A DNA stretch of 23,569 nt from DASPPK01 sp041479575 (GTDB taxonomy: Archaea; Thermoproteota; Bathyarchaeia; Bathyarchaeales; Bathycorpusculaceae), in NCBI GenBank assembly GCA_041479575.1, contig JBGOYH010000009.1:1-23569 (forward strand), read 5' to 3'. This document shows positions 1 through 8,374 of this stretch, piece by piece; positions within the stretch are counted from its first letter, which is position 1, and each line of letters starts with the position of its first letter. The notes under the pieces were generated by a model, which worked only from the letters and a program-made list of their open reading frames with translations, was not told the DNA's origin and searched no databases. The position numbers and the translations under genes were made by a program.

Positions 1-1187
1 GCAGCTAGATTGATTGCAGTTATCACGTAAACAAACAGATCCCAATCGGGTATGTAGCTGCCTGTGTTGAGAAAGGGAAGAACATAGGCCAAGTTGGAAA
101 GATAAGTAAAAGTCAGGACGACATAAAGTGGCCTCGTTTCCTTTGCAAAGGGTAACATCATGGTTAACACGCTGAAAACTGGGAATAGATACCTTTCGTG
201 AATCCTGGTCGGAAGCATGAAGAAACTGAACATGAGAACGAAAGCTGTGAAGAGTACGGAAATCTCGACACCCTGGTCAGTCTTTTGCAGGCGCTGAGAC
301 GTTTTGTACAAGTAATACAGCGAGAAAACTGCTAAGGCTCCAAACATGATCCAGCCTATCTTGAAAAAGTCCAAGAATAAAAGAGTCTGAGCGTCTGACT
401 TCCAAAAGCCGCCAAATGCCCAGACATTGAAAGCGTTCAGCGAAGTGTAGGGATAGCCCCGGTAGCCCTTGAGATAGATGTATACCAGGAAATCCGCCAG
501 ATTACCAGGACTCAGCGGGGCAGAAACTGCCAATATCAATGCTGCTGATGCAAAAACTGATGCGGCTATAGTCTTCCAACTGCGTTTTCTCACTATCAAA
601 AAGGCAATCAGAGGTGCCAAAGCTATGCTCTGCGGCTTCGTCAATACTGCTGCAGTGAACGCCACCACTGACAGTGTTGGCTTTGATTGAAGGATAAGGA
701 TTAATGACAAAATCAGGAAAAATGTATATATCGCATCGAACTGCCCCCAGACTGACCCGTTGAAGATCGTTGCGGGGTTAAACGCGTAGAGTGACATGGC
801 AATCAGTGATGAGTCAAAACTGAGCCGTTTTCTGAGAAAGACGAATATCAAACCTGAGGTTGCGGTGTCAAAAAGGGTCGAAGGCAGTTTCAAGATGAAA
901 GCAAGAGCGGGTGTCCCAAAAAGCGAAAGCCACTTTGCCAATGAACCGAACGTCCAAAAAATATAGACATTAAGGGGCGGGTAGTCGCACCAGCCTAGAA
1001 CCCGATAGAAAACGAAGGGGCCATGCTCGGCGGCAGCATTGAACCATGTGGCAAAGGTTCCCAGGTCGGTTAGACACCCTTGTACAGGAAACAAGAAAAT
1101 CCTTGCAGCCAACGAAGACAACAACGCACAGATTACGATACTAGTCTCGCTTTTGAGGAAAGAAAAGTCTATAGCTACCCCCCTCAA
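1..1187 (-). CDS. GT-C family polytopic glycosyltransferase (Gpi18-like mannosyltransferase family), 3' end outside window
   Basis: A reading frame without stops runs on the minus strand from a TTG at 1187 to the window edge, about 395 codons. The translation is very hydrophobic with many membrane segments. It carries motifs typical of archaeal Gpi18-like (COG5542) enzymes: an early loop Asp before two prolines (CDYPPLN), a WGQFDA segment, a TKPQ segment, and LPTRIHERYLFP near the visible end. Family knowledge: such proteins transfer sugars from polyprenyl-phosphate donors on the outer membrane face, for example for N-glycans or glycolipids. The in-frame TAG at 1191-1193 means no ATG is available. 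TTG 1187 sits about 26 bases after a TATA-like element, which suggests a leaderless message. The acceptor is unknown. Confidence 0.75.
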   Translation of the reverse strand, partial: MRGVAIDFSFLKSETSIVICALLSSLAARIFLFPVQGCLTDLGTFATWFNAAAEHGPFVFYRVLGWCDYPPLNVYIFWTFGSLAKWLSLFGTPALAFILKLPSTLFDTATSGLIFVFLRKRLSFDSSLIAMSLYAFNPATIFNGSVWGQFDAIYTFFLILSLILILQSKPTLSVVAFTAAVLTKPQSIALAPLIAFLIVRKRSWKTIAASVFASAALILAVSAPLSPGNLADFLVYIYLKGYRGYPYTSLNAFNVWAFGGFWKSDAQTLLFLDFFKIGWIMFGALAVFSLYYLYKTSQRLQKTDQGVEISVLFTAFVLMFSFFMLPTRIHERYLFPVFSVLTMMLPFAKETRPLYVVLTFTYLSNLAYVLPFLNTGSYIPDWDLFVYVITAINLA

Positions 1188-1210
1188 AGTCTAGACAGAT
1201 GTCGTTTGTA

Positions 1211-1219
1211 GTAAAAGAT
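1211..1219 (-). promoter_or_regulatory. Putative TATA box for the glycosyltransferase gene
   Basis: The minus strand reads AATCTTTTAC here. Its centre is about 26 bases before the TTG at 1187, the spacing expected of an archaeal promoter with a leaderless start. Inferred from position and composition only. Confidence 0.35.
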
Positions 1220-1236
1220 TTTTTGGATAATGAAGT

Positions 1237-1257
1237 CATCAAACGTGAATTTTGATG
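1237..1257. repeat. Inverted repeat CATCAAA-7-TTTGATG
   Basis: Perfect 7-base arms (1237-1243 and 1251-1257) are separated by 7 bases. It lies in the 155-base gap after the stop of the NicX-like gene and just upstream of the TATA-like element of the glycosyltransferase. It could be an operator or an RNA hairpin; nothing else distinguishes the two. Confidence 0.4.
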
Positions 1258-1342
1258 CTTAACTCTGAGATTGTTTGTGAAGAGAAAGAATCAGGAAGAT
1301 TGGGACTTGGATTTGATCCCTAGATGCTCAGATGTTTGGAGA

Positions 1343-2374
1343 TCAGTAACCCGGTACCTTCAGCTCTTTTGCCAGTTTGGCCAAGTCTGGGTGCACATAT
1401 TTGCCATCTAACTCGATCGCGACATCATCCAAGTAAACGCTCGGATTCATTATACCGAGGTCCGTGTGTGCCGCCGCTCTCCAACCGGGTCCGCCGATGA
1501 TGCTACCTTGAGTGCCGAAGCCGAAGGTCACTGAGCCAAACAGTCGCTCGTCGTCGTTGTGCACTCCAGTTAGTTTACGGATACCAGGATTGAAACCGTA
1601 TGTGTAGTGAGCCAGCCGATACATGTTCGGGTCCTTGAACCCTCCTATCCAAGCTGCAAACGTCTTTGCTTCTCGTCCGCCTGCTATGTCTACAATCTTG
1701 CCCTTCTCCATTTTGAGTTTGATGGGCGTCTGGATGAAACCCACGTTCCATTCCCATCCATCAACGGCGATTACTCCGTTGATAGTCTCTTCGACTGGAT
1801 TCCAGCCGACTTGGCCACCTAGCATGTATTGACCAGGCTTCTTGGCGATTTCACCAGGTTGGGAAACAGGTCGTCCGCGGTTGTAGGCGGTAACATCTGT
1901 GCCGGCAGAGTTCGTGATTCGAATTTTGTCTGCTTTCTTGGTCAGTTCAACAAGCTTGTCACCAAATTTAAGCATCTTAGGATAGTCTACTTTGCCAATC
2001 GTGCGCACTATCGACTCGACGTTCATTCCTGTTAGGCAGATATATCGCGCCCTTCCCTTTTTCATCATGCTATCGTAGAACGGGGCGTAGAGCAGGTAAT
2101 TTACGCAGTATTCTATTAGGACGTCTGCGTTGTTCATTGCTGCGATGACGGGTTCAGGCGGGTCCATGGTGACTTCAGGGTTAGTTTCAAACCACATTAC
2201 AGCTGCTTTTGCTCCCAGAATAGCGCAAGCGTCAGCCGTTGCTTTTACAACGTTCTCGTCACTAGCAGTGTCCGCGTATACTAGAACACTCTCACCCTTT
2301 TTTATCAGCATAACCTCGGATGCAAGCTTGTAGGCTGCTTCAGCAAGTTCCATGTGTAATGCCAACATATTCAC
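1343..2374 (-). CDS. NicX-like M29-fold protein (putative mononuclear iron dioxygenase; otherwise annotated leucyl aminopeptidase/aminopeptidase T family)
   Basis: A 343-residue protein of the COG2309 fold shared by M29 aminopeptidases and the 2,5-dihydroxypyridine 5,6-dioxygenase NicX. Peptidases are near 400 residues; NicX is about 350. Seen: the peptidase Glu in the LAELGIG-type segment is His256 here (LAHYTYG), the GTxHxAxG His is Thr283, and the late HxD is kept (His303, Asp305). The result is His/His/Asp with spacing like NicX (His265, His318, Asp320 from memory). Inference: a mononuclear metal oxygenase rather than a two-metal peptidase; substrate unknown. It lies 107 bases after oppF with its own TATA box. 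The GTG at 2374 is used; a TTG at 2365 sits better after the AAGGTGA Shine-Dalgarno. It resembles the protein at 10495-11550 along its whole length. Confidence 0.7.
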   Translation of the reverse strand: MNMLALHMELAEAAYKLASEVMLIKKGESVLVYADTASDENVVKATADACAILGAKAAVMWFETNPEVTMDPPEPVIAAMNNADVLIEYCVNYLLYAPFYDSMMKKGRARYICLTGMNVESIVRTIGKVDYPKMLKFGDKLVELTKKADKIRITNSAGTDVTAYNRGRPVSQPGEIAKKPGQYMLGGQVGWNPVEETINGVIAVDGWEWNVGFIQTPIKLKMEKGKIVDIAGGREAKTFAAWIGGFKDPNMYRLAHYTYGFNPGIRKLTGVHNDDERLFGSVTFGFGTQGSIIGGPGWRAAAHTDLGIMNPSVYLDDVAIELDGKYVHPDLAKLAKELKVPGY

Positions 2375-2398
2375 CTTGGACTAGGAAAAACCCGTTCA

Positions 2399-2409
2399 TT
2401 ATAAAAAGT
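2399..2409 (-). promoter_or_regulatory. TATA box for the NicX-like gene 1343-2374
   Basis: The minus strand reads ACTTTTTATAA, a strong archaeal TATA-like element inside the oppF-to-NicX gap. Predicted transcription start is about 2376-2380, only a few bases before the start codon. The gene can therefore be expressed independently of the opp genes. Confidence 0.5.
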
Positions 2410-2481
2410 CTTGCGGTGAGCGGGAGCACATCGCGCGATTGGTGTGTCCGCGCCCAGCTCGCATGACCAGAATAGACAGAA

Positions 2482-3453
2482 TTATTTCGTCATTAAATGG
2501 CATGCTACGTAGTGATCCGGTTCCATCATAACAAAGGTTGGCTCTTGCACCTTACATTTTTCAAATGCGAAGGGACACCTAGTGTGGAACCGACAACCCG
2601 GTGGAGGGTTAATTGCGCTTGGGACTTCACCTGTTGATACTACTTCTTTTGGCTTCAGCTTCTCCTCTTCGTCTGTTAGCACAGGTACCGCGGACAGTAA
2701 CATCTGGGTGTAGGGATGCAGCGGGTTTTGGAAGAAAACTGCAGTTGGTGCAAACTCTACAATCTGGGCTAGATACATTATTGCTACTCTGGAAGACACA
2801 TTTCTCATGAGGCTTAGGTCGTGGGTTATGAACAAGTATGAAAGGTTAAGTTCATGTTGCAGTTTCATGAGCACTTTCATTATTTTTGCTTGAATCGAAA
2901 CGTCCAGAGCTGACGTGGGTTCATCAAGCACTATGAGAGAGGGGTTTGTAGCGATAGCCCTGGCGATCGCGACCGCCTGCCTTTCGCCTCCTCCTAGGTC
3001 CCTTGGCCGTCTATTCATGAAATCCTCAGGAGGCAACTCAACAGCATCAAGCAGTTCACCCACTCTCCTAGCATACTCTTCACGGCTTTTGGCCAGTCCG
3101 TGCACTTTCAATGGTTGTCCTACTACGTCTTTGACTGTCTTCGTGGGATTTAATGAAGAAGCAGGATCTTGAAAGACAATCGCCAGATCCTTCTTCAGGT
3201 GTTTTGGACGTTTCTTGGCATGCACCGATATATCCTGACCCTTGAAAAGTATTCTTCCTGACGTAGGCGTATAGATACCCATTACTACGTAGCCTGTTGT
3301 GCTTTTACCAGAACCGGATTCCCCCACTAGGCCGAAGGTCTCGCCAGGTTTCACTGTGAAGTTTATTCCGTCTATTGCCCTTACCACTCCAAAAGAGGTT
3401 TTGAAGTGTTTTGTCAAGTTCTCTACAACTAGCAAGTTTTCGTCTTTATCCAT
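2482..3453 (-). CDS. oppF: Oligopeptide/dipeptide-type ABC transporter ATP-binding protein OppF
   Basis: A 323-residue ATPase, one of two that power the importer encoded by this operon. Seen: Walker A at residues 44-52 (GESGSGKST), Q-loop Gln95, Walker B with DEPTSALD near 172-184, and H-loop His210. The C-terminal OPP extension has the cysteine pattern CRFHTRC...KC...C usual for OppD/F (an iron-sulfur or structural site in this family). The ABC signature is unusual: LGGGE at about 153-157 instead of LSGGQ. It starts 6 bases after the oppD stop, so it is almost certainly co-transcribed. The substrate could be a peptide or another small solute, since this family also carries nickel and sugars. 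Confidence 0.93.
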   Translation of the reverse strand: MDKDENLLVVENLTKHFKTSFGVVRAIDGINFTVKPGETFGLVGESGSGKSTTGYVVMGIYTPTSGRILFKGQDISVHAKKRPKHLKKDLAIVFQDPASSLNPTKTVKDVVGQPLKVHGLAKSREEYARRVGELLDAVELPPEDFMNRRPRDLGGGERQAVAIARAIATNPSLIVLDEPTSALDVSIQAKIMKVLMKLQHELNLSYLFITHDLSLMRNVSSRVAIMYLAQIVEFAPTAVFFQNPLHPYTQMLLSAVPVLTDEEEKLKPKEVVSTGEVPSAINPPPGCRFHTRCPFAFEKCKVQEPTFVMMEPDHYVACHLMTK

Positions 3454-3459
3454 TATCGC

Positions 3460-4425
3460 TCAACTCTTATTGTGAAGCCAGCAAGCAACTCTGTGGTTGT
3501 CTGCGTCAACTTTGAGAAGCTGGGGTTTTTCCTTTCGACATTTCTCAAATGCATACTGACAGCGGGGGTGAAATCTGCACCCTGGTGGCGGGTCAATGTA
3601 ATCTGGAATTCTCCCCTTGATACCTTCCGAGAATCCTGCTCCAGTCAATTTCGGAACGGACTTTAAGAGTCCTTGTGCGTAAGGATGAAGTGGATCTGAG
3701 AACAGTTTTCCTGTTTCTGCGGCCTCAATCATGGTTCCAGCATACATTACGTAAACGGTATCGACGGTGTTTCTTATCGTGCCAAGTGCATGAGATATCA
3801 AGATTATTGACAAGTTCTTTTTATCCACAAGATCCTTCATCAGACGTAGAACCTGGTCCTGTATTGTCACATCAAGGTTAGTCGTCGGCTCATCCGCAAT
3901 CAGAAGATCTTTGGCAGTAGCCAGCGACATTGCAATGCAGACTCTCTGCCTCATGCCTCCGCTCAACTGAAAGGGATAGCTGTCCAATACTCTTTCAGGA
4001 TCTGGCAGCGAAACCTCCCTAAGGGCCTCTAAGGATTTTTCACGAACTAGTCGTTTTGTAGCTTTTTCATGTTCAAAATTGCCTGAGAATTTGACGACAT
4101 CTCCAAGAATACTCTCGACCTTGAATACTGGATTAAGGGCAGCCGTGGGATCTTGAAATATCATAGTCAAGTTTTTTCTCCTGACCTGGTCCAATTCCTT
4201 TTTGTCGGCCCTCAGCATGTCATGGCCTCTGAAGCGTATTTCTCCTCCATCTACTACAGCGTTGGTTGCTAGAATTCTGAGAATAGCCTTCATCGTGGTG
4301 GTCTTGCCGCAGCCAGATTCTCCAATGATTCCGACTTTTTCTCCCTCGTGCAAATTGAAGTCTACGCCATTCAATACCTTCAACTTGCCCATGTATGTCT
4401 TATAGCCTACGTAGAGGTCTTTCAC
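3460..4425 (-). CDS. oppD: Oligopeptide/dipeptide-type ABC transporter ATP-binding protein OppD
   Basis: A 321-residue ATPase that pairs with OppF. Seen: Walker A GESGCGKTT, canonical signature LSGGMRQRV, Walker B ending in DEPTTNLD, a switch His (LISHALG), and the C-terminal OPP domain with the cysteine pattern CRFHPRC...KC...C. The start is a GTG at 4425, 18 bases after the oppC stop. The typical N-terminal sequence of the family would begin a few codons earlier (TLLDVKDL), but only CTG or ACG is available there, so the true start is a little uncertain. It has a normal signature where OppF does not, so the two nucleotide sites of the transporter are likely unequal. Confidence 0.93.
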   Translation of the reverse strand: MKDLYVGYKTYMGKLKVLNGVDFNLHEGEKVGIIGESGCGKTTTMKAILRILATNAVVDGGEIRFRGHDMLRADKKELDQVRRKNLTMIFQDPTAALNPVFKVESILGDVVKFSGNFEHEKATKRLVREKSLEALREVSLPDPERVLDSYPFQLSGGMRQRVCIAMSLATAKDLLIADEPTTNLDVTIQDQVLRLMKDLVDKKNLSIILISHALGTIRNTVDTVYVMYAGTMIEAAETGKLFSDPLHPYAQGLLKSVPKLTGAGFSEGIKGRIPDYIDPPPGCRFHPRCQYAFEKCRKEKPQLLKVDADNHRVACWLHNKS

Positions 4426-4443
4426 GTCCAGGAGAGTTTCCGT

Positions 4444-5340
4444 TTATCTTGCCTCCTCAACGAATATGTCCCGAATGCCGTCTCCCAAAAGATTGAAGCC
4501 CAGAATTATGATGCAAATTGCTATGGCGGGAAATATGCTTATCCACCAAAAATCAGGCATATAGTTCCCGCCGGTGGCAACCATTGTGCCCAGATCAGGC
4601 GTCGGAGGCTGAGCTCCCAATCCTACAAAGCTCAGCGCCGAACCCAGGAGTATAACCCAACCGACATCCAATGTTATCTTGGTCAGGATTGGACCGAGAC
4701 AATTGGGAAGGATTTCCTTGAATATTATGCTAGAGGAACTGGCACCCATTACCTCAGATGCTTGAACAAAGTATTCATTTCTCAAGCCTGACGCGGCGTT
4801 ATACGTCAACCTTGTGTACCAAGGCCACCACATTAGTGAAACTGCCATCATGGCGTTAAACACGCTTGGAGTTAACACTGCAGCTATGGATAATGCTAGT
4901 ACCAATGGAGGAACTGCAATGAATACGTCTGCTATTCTCATAATTACGCTGTCAATCCAAGTTCCCCTGTAGTATCCTGCCACCAAACCCAAGACTACTC
5001 CAGGTGGAATAACAAGTGCCAATACTACTACTGCCATCATGAGAGAGTATTGAAATCCAAAGATCGTCCTGCTTAGTACGTCTCTCCCAAATTCATCAGT
5101 GCCAAACAGATAAGTGAGGTTGGGGGGCTGAAATTTGTCTTTGAAGTTTGTCATCAGACCAGCATGTTTAGGATAAGGAGTCACGTAAGGAGCTGCTACA
5201 GCCAGAAATACTGAGGTTAAAGCTATGACCAGTCCCACTATGGACAACGGACTGCGGGAAAACCTATACCATTTTCTTTTCAAATCGTACCTGGCTGAGA
5301 TTTTTCCTGAGATTTTTCTGATGCTTCCCATTATCTGCAT
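4444..5340 (-). CDS. oppC: Oligopeptide-type ABC transporter permease OppC
   Basis: A 298-residue inner-membrane permease. An N-terminal amphipathic stretch precedes the first membrane helix (about residues 30-55) and is followed by the soluble OppC_N region (FGTDEFGRDVLSR). The BPD_transp_1 helices follow, with the EAA coupling loop near EYFVQASEVMGASS that docks on the ATPases. It begins with ATG directly after the oppB TAG with no spacing, so translation is probably coupled. With OppB it forms the membrane pore. Confidence 0.93.
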   Translation of the reverse strand: MQIMGSIRKISGKISARYDLKRKWYRFSRSPLSIVGLVIALTSVFLAVAAPYVTPYPKHAGLMTNFKDKFQPPNLTYLFGTDEFGRDVLSRTIFGFQYSLMMAVVVLALVIPPGVVLGLVAGYYRGTWIDSVIMRIADVFIAVPPLVLALSIAAVLTPSVFNAMMAVSLMWWPWYTRLTYNAASGLRNEYFVQASEVMGASSSSIIFKEILPNCLGPILTKITLDVGWVILLGSALSFVGLGAQPPTPDLGTMVATGGNYMPDFWWISIFPAIAICIIILGFNLLGDGIRDIFVEEAR

Positions 5341-6366
5341 CTATTCGCCCCTCTCCATCAATCTGATTCGAGGATCTAAATATGCGACGATAACGTCGAC
5401 CACTATGTTTGCTACGGCGTAGATGACTCCTATGACCAAGACCAATGCTACTATGCCGTTAAGGTCCTTGTTTAACATTAGCGTGATACCAAGTCTGGAG
5501 AAGCCTGGCCAACTAAAAACCGTCTCCACAAGAAACGCGTTGGCCATCAGCGCGGCTATATCCAATCCCATGACCGTCACTGCAGGAATCAAGGACGGTT
5601 TAAGCAAGTATTTGAACATCACCTGTCTTTCAGGTAAACCTTGAGATGTAGCCATCGATATGTAATCTTTATCTTTGTTCTCAACCATCCCCGATCGAAT
5701 TATCCTTGCATCTTGCAACATTCCTCCTAAACATAACGCCAAAGCCGGCAGTACCATGTGCCACAAAACATTTCCGAACGCGTCAAACCTGCCAGCAATC
5801 AAGGAGTCCAATGTAATCATTCCGGTCACGACGGGAGGTCGTGTAATTCCCTGAGAAAGCATCCCGTTGGTTGGAAATATTTTAAGGTTCCAGGTGAACA
5901 GAAGCTGAAGTATTATGGCCAAAACAAAAGATGGAATTGATATTCCAATGTAGGAAGCCAACCTCACTACATTGTCAGGCCACTTGTAAGAATATCTGCC
6001 TGCCACCACGCCAAGCGCAAAGGATCCGGCTATTTCAAATGCAGCAGCCAGGATTATCAACTCAAGAGATATGGGAAGGTACTCAAGAATATCGGATGTA
6101 ATACTGCGTCGAGTTACTAGAGAATAACCCAAATCTCCATGAATAAGGTCATTTAACCAATAGAAATACTGTTCATATATAGGCCTGTCAAATCTTAATT
6201 GCTTCCTAATCTGCTCTACGACCGATTCCGGGGCCCTGGGCCCAGCAGCCATTCGTGCAGGATCCCCAGGCAAAACTCTAGCTAGAACGAAAACCAGGAT
6301 TGACAAACCGATCAAAGTGAACACTATGTACGCTGTTCTTTTCAAAATGTAAGTTGAAAGCCTCAT
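5341..6366 (-). CDS. oppB: Oligopeptide-type ABC transporter permease OppB
   Basis: A 341-residue permease of the DppB/OppB family. Seen: a first helix at about residues 9-30 followed by the family motif ARVLPGDPA, a soluble segment ending in GDLGYS, then five further hydrophobic segments. The EAA loop is near DYISMATSQGLPERQ. It is the first gene of the oppBCDF transcription unit; the genes follow at 0, 18 and 6 bases. A TATA-like element lies about 45 bases before the ATG, and GAGGG lies upstream of the start at somewhat long spacing. Confidence 0.94.
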   Translation of the reverse strand: MRLSTYILKRTAYIVFTLIGLSILVFVLARVLPGDPARMAAGPRAPESVVEQIRKQLRFDRPIYEQYFYWLNDLIHGDLGYSLVTRRSITSDILEYLPISLELIILAAAFEIAGSFALGVVAGRYSYKWPDNVVRLASYIGISIPSFVLAIILQLLFTWNLKIFPTNGMLSQGITRPPVVTGMITLDSLIAGRFDAFGNVLWHMVLPALALCLGGMLQDARIIRSGMVENKDKDYISMATSQGLPERQVMFKYLLKPSLIPAVTVMGLDIAALMANAFLVETVFSWPGFSRLGITLMLNKDLNGIVALVLVIGVIYAVANIVVDVIVAYLDPRIRLMERGE

Positions 6367-6408
6367 TGTCCATGAGTCCCTCAGAACTAAGTAAGATAAG
6401 AATGGACG

Positions 6409-6417
6409 TTTAAAAGG
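6409..6417 (-). promoter_or_regulatory. TATA/BRE-like promoter for oppBCDF
   Basis: The minus strand reads GAAAACCTTTTAAACG: a purine-rich BRE-like stretch followed by CTTTTAAA. Predicted start is near 6385, leaving about a 20-base leader before the oppB ATG. The operon therefore need not depend on read-through from the binding-protein gene upstream. Confidence 0.5.
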
Positions 6418-6587
6418 TTTTCAGTTTCAAATGAGTCCTTTGCAAGAAAGCGCTTGTGAACAGAGTTTCACATTCGGATAGCACAGCCTGAAGTAGATTG
6501 CGAAGGGTGTTTGCACCTGTGAGTGCGCGTGCGCCCAAAACATATGTTGGAATGAGCTTGACTATGCAAACTTGCTGTCTGACGAAA

Positions 6588-6602
6588 CGAAAAAAAAAGA
6601 AG
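6588..6602 (-). terminator. Oligo-T terminator after the substrate-binding protein gene
   Basis: On the minus strand, a run of nine T (6590-6598) follows 10-25 bases after the stop codon of the binding-protein gene. Oligo-T tracts without a strong hairpin are the usual archaeal terminators. It separates the abundant binding-protein message from oppBCDF. Confidence 0.55.
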
Positions 6603-6612
6603 GATAAGGGAT

Positions 6613-8340
6613 TTAGTGAGGAAGTATTTGCCAGTCCCTGTAGACTCTGTCGTACCCTAGTATGCCTATGGTTGTTTGCGGGTTTTCTACTGCGGGTATC
6701 TTAACGTAGTCTTGGGCTGCCATCGTGTCCCTATAGTCGTATATGAACATGCTTGGGCATATAGCCATTATCTCTTGCTGAATGTGTGCGTACTTTGCAT
6801 ATCTTTCCGTTACGTTGCGCGTAGATAATGCATCTTCTATCTCAAGGTCGAGTGTTGTGTTGTAGAGCTTCTCGTTCGACTCCCATGACAATGGGGCCGT
6901 GTGGTATCGTGAGTCGAGCAGTGACCCTGCCTCTGGGAAGTGGGGGGCTACCAATATATTGTATATGTGTGCACTCAATTGCGCATTAGTCATTTCCTCA
7001 ACAGTCGCGAGCCAAGGAGTCTTAACCACATGAACGGTTAGTCCTATTGCAGCGGCGGCCGATGCGAACAACAGAGCGTCCCTCTCTCTTTCAGGAACCT
7101 CTTGAATCCAGTGGAATTCGATGGGATTGGCGGAAAAGTTTCCATAATACTTTGATAGTTTAAGCTCCTCCTGCGCCATGGTTACGTTGTAGTAATATGG
7201 TGAGCAGCTAATGTAGCCTGGTAAGCCAGCTGGCACGCATGAAGTTGACAGTTTATATCTTGAATATATCTCCGACATCATTTCCGAGTAATTCAGGCAG
7301 TATGCCAGAGCCTTTCTGACGTGTACGTCGTCCAATGGTGGTTTCTGACAGTTAAACATGTAGTAGTATTCGCTAGGATCCAACCATGAAACCTTTTTGA
7401 TATGCGGATCCTTAGCCAGCGAATCAAGAGTCTCCGCTGGAAGCCATGCATCAGTTACCTCAAGTTCTCTGTTCAACATACTGGTTCTTTCTGTTGCTGG
7501 ATTGCCACTCGTCCACTGCATCATCACCGTAGTAGGTGCAAGAGGGTCCACTCCGCCCCAGTAATCGGTGACCAGGCTGAACTTGAACCACTGTTCCATC
7601 GTAGCGTCAACAATTTTGTAGGCTCCGGAGCCTGCGTCATGCGTCGTTAACCACTCCATAGCGAGATCTCCGTGGTTTGTGCCATCTATTGTATAGTTTT
7701 GTCGTGCCGCAAGGTTTTCGTGGGCCACGATTGTTGCCGAATCAACTATGTAGAGCCTTACGCACACCATCAGGAAGGGTCCGAACGTCTTCTTGAGCGT
7801 AAAACGTACTTGGTCGGCCGCGACCTTCTCAACTTTGTCCACGTAGGGTGCGAACAGATAATTGAACCCTTGACCAATGGTTGACAATCTCTTCATGCTG
7901 AACACAACATCGTCCGCTGTCAATTCTCGGCCACTGTGGAATTTTATCCCCGATCTTATCGTGAAAGTGTACACTAGACCGTCCGATGAAACCGTCCAGT
8001 TCTTGGCAACCCAAGCCTTAGGATCTGAGTTGGGAACTGGCCACACTAGCGGGTCATAAAGATTACATAGGGTGGTTGAACCGCACTCGTCAGTAGCGAT
8101 AGCTGGATCCGCGTAAAGTGGCCATGCATAGCCGATTCTCAACAATCTCTCAGGCGTTGGGGAAGGCGACGGAGAAGGCGAAGGCGAAGGCGACGGAGAC
8201 GGCGATGGAGAGGGCGAAGGACTAGGACCGGGCAAACCCGTGTAGTACAATGCGCCTGCAATTGCAGCCACAATGACGATTATCACTATTATGGCTGCGT
8301 ACATTTTAGAAATGGCTGATCTGCTTAAGAAAGTCTTCAT
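6613..8340 (-). CDS. Family 5 extracellular solute-binding protein, membrane anchored through a Pro-Ser linker
   Basis: A 575-residue protein from the ATG at 8340. That start is favoured over the longer frame (to 8424) because AGGAGG lies seven bases upstream and a TATA box sits 40 bases upstream. Layout: a short basic N-terminus, one membrane helix (about residues 13-35), a (Pro-Ser)n linker (about 39-63), then an SBP_bac_5 domain starting at LLRIGYAWPLY. Typical family segments are seen, for example YTFTIRSGIKFHSGRELTADDV. No lipobox Cys is present, so the helix probably serves as an uncleaved anchor. It collects substrate for OppBCDF outside the cell. Family members bind peptides, nickel, haem or sugars, so the ligand is open. 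Confidence 0.9.
   Translation of the reverse strand: MKTFLSRSAISKMYAAIIVIIVIVAAIAGALYYTGLPGPSPSPSPSPSPSPSPSPSPSPSPTPERLLRIGYAWPLYADPAIATDECGSTTLCNLYDPLVWPVPNSDPKAWVAKNWTVSSDGLVYTFTIRSGIKFHSGRELTADDVVFSMKRLSTIGQGFNYLFAPYVDKVEKVAADQVRFTLKKTFGPFLMVCVRLYIVDSATIVAHENLAARQNYTIDGTNHGDLAMEWLTTHDAGSGAYKIVDATMEQWFKFSLVTDYWGGVDPLAPTTVMMQWTSGNPATERTSMLNRELEVTDAWLPAETLDSLAKDPHIKKVSWLDPSEYYYMFNCQKPPLDDVHVRKALAYCLNYSEMMSEIYSRYKLSTSCVPAGLPGYISCSPYYYNVTMAQEELKLSKYYGNFSANPIEFHWIQEVPERERDALLFASAAAAIGLTVHVVKTPWLATVEEMTNAQLSAHIYNILVAPHFPEAGSLLDSRYHTAPLSWESNEKLYNTTLDLEIEDALSTRNVTERYAKYAHIQQEIMAICPSMFIYDYRDTMAAQDYVKIPAVENPQTTIGILGYDRVYRDWQILPH
8155..8226 (-). repeat. Imperfect hexanucleotide repeat encoding the Pro-Ser linker
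   Basis: About twelve GGCGAA/GGCGAC/GGAGAC-type units on the plus strand encode alternating Pro and Ser on the minus strand. The repeat lies between the membrane anchor and the binding domain. Unit-number change would lengthen or shorten the tether in frame. Confidence 0.85.
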
Positions 8341-8374
8341 TTTTTTCCTCCTTGAAGACATTGTAGCGACGATA

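Noticed and set aside
4348..4791. 147-codon plus-strand open frame across the oppD/oppC junction
   Set aside because: It is antisense to two clear opp genes, and its product has no recognisable domain; it is a shadow frame.
6498..6704. 68-codon plus-strand open frame in the binding protein/oppB gap
   Set aside because: It crosses the oligo-A tract (the terminator on the other strand) and the end of the binding-protein gene, with no family resemblance.
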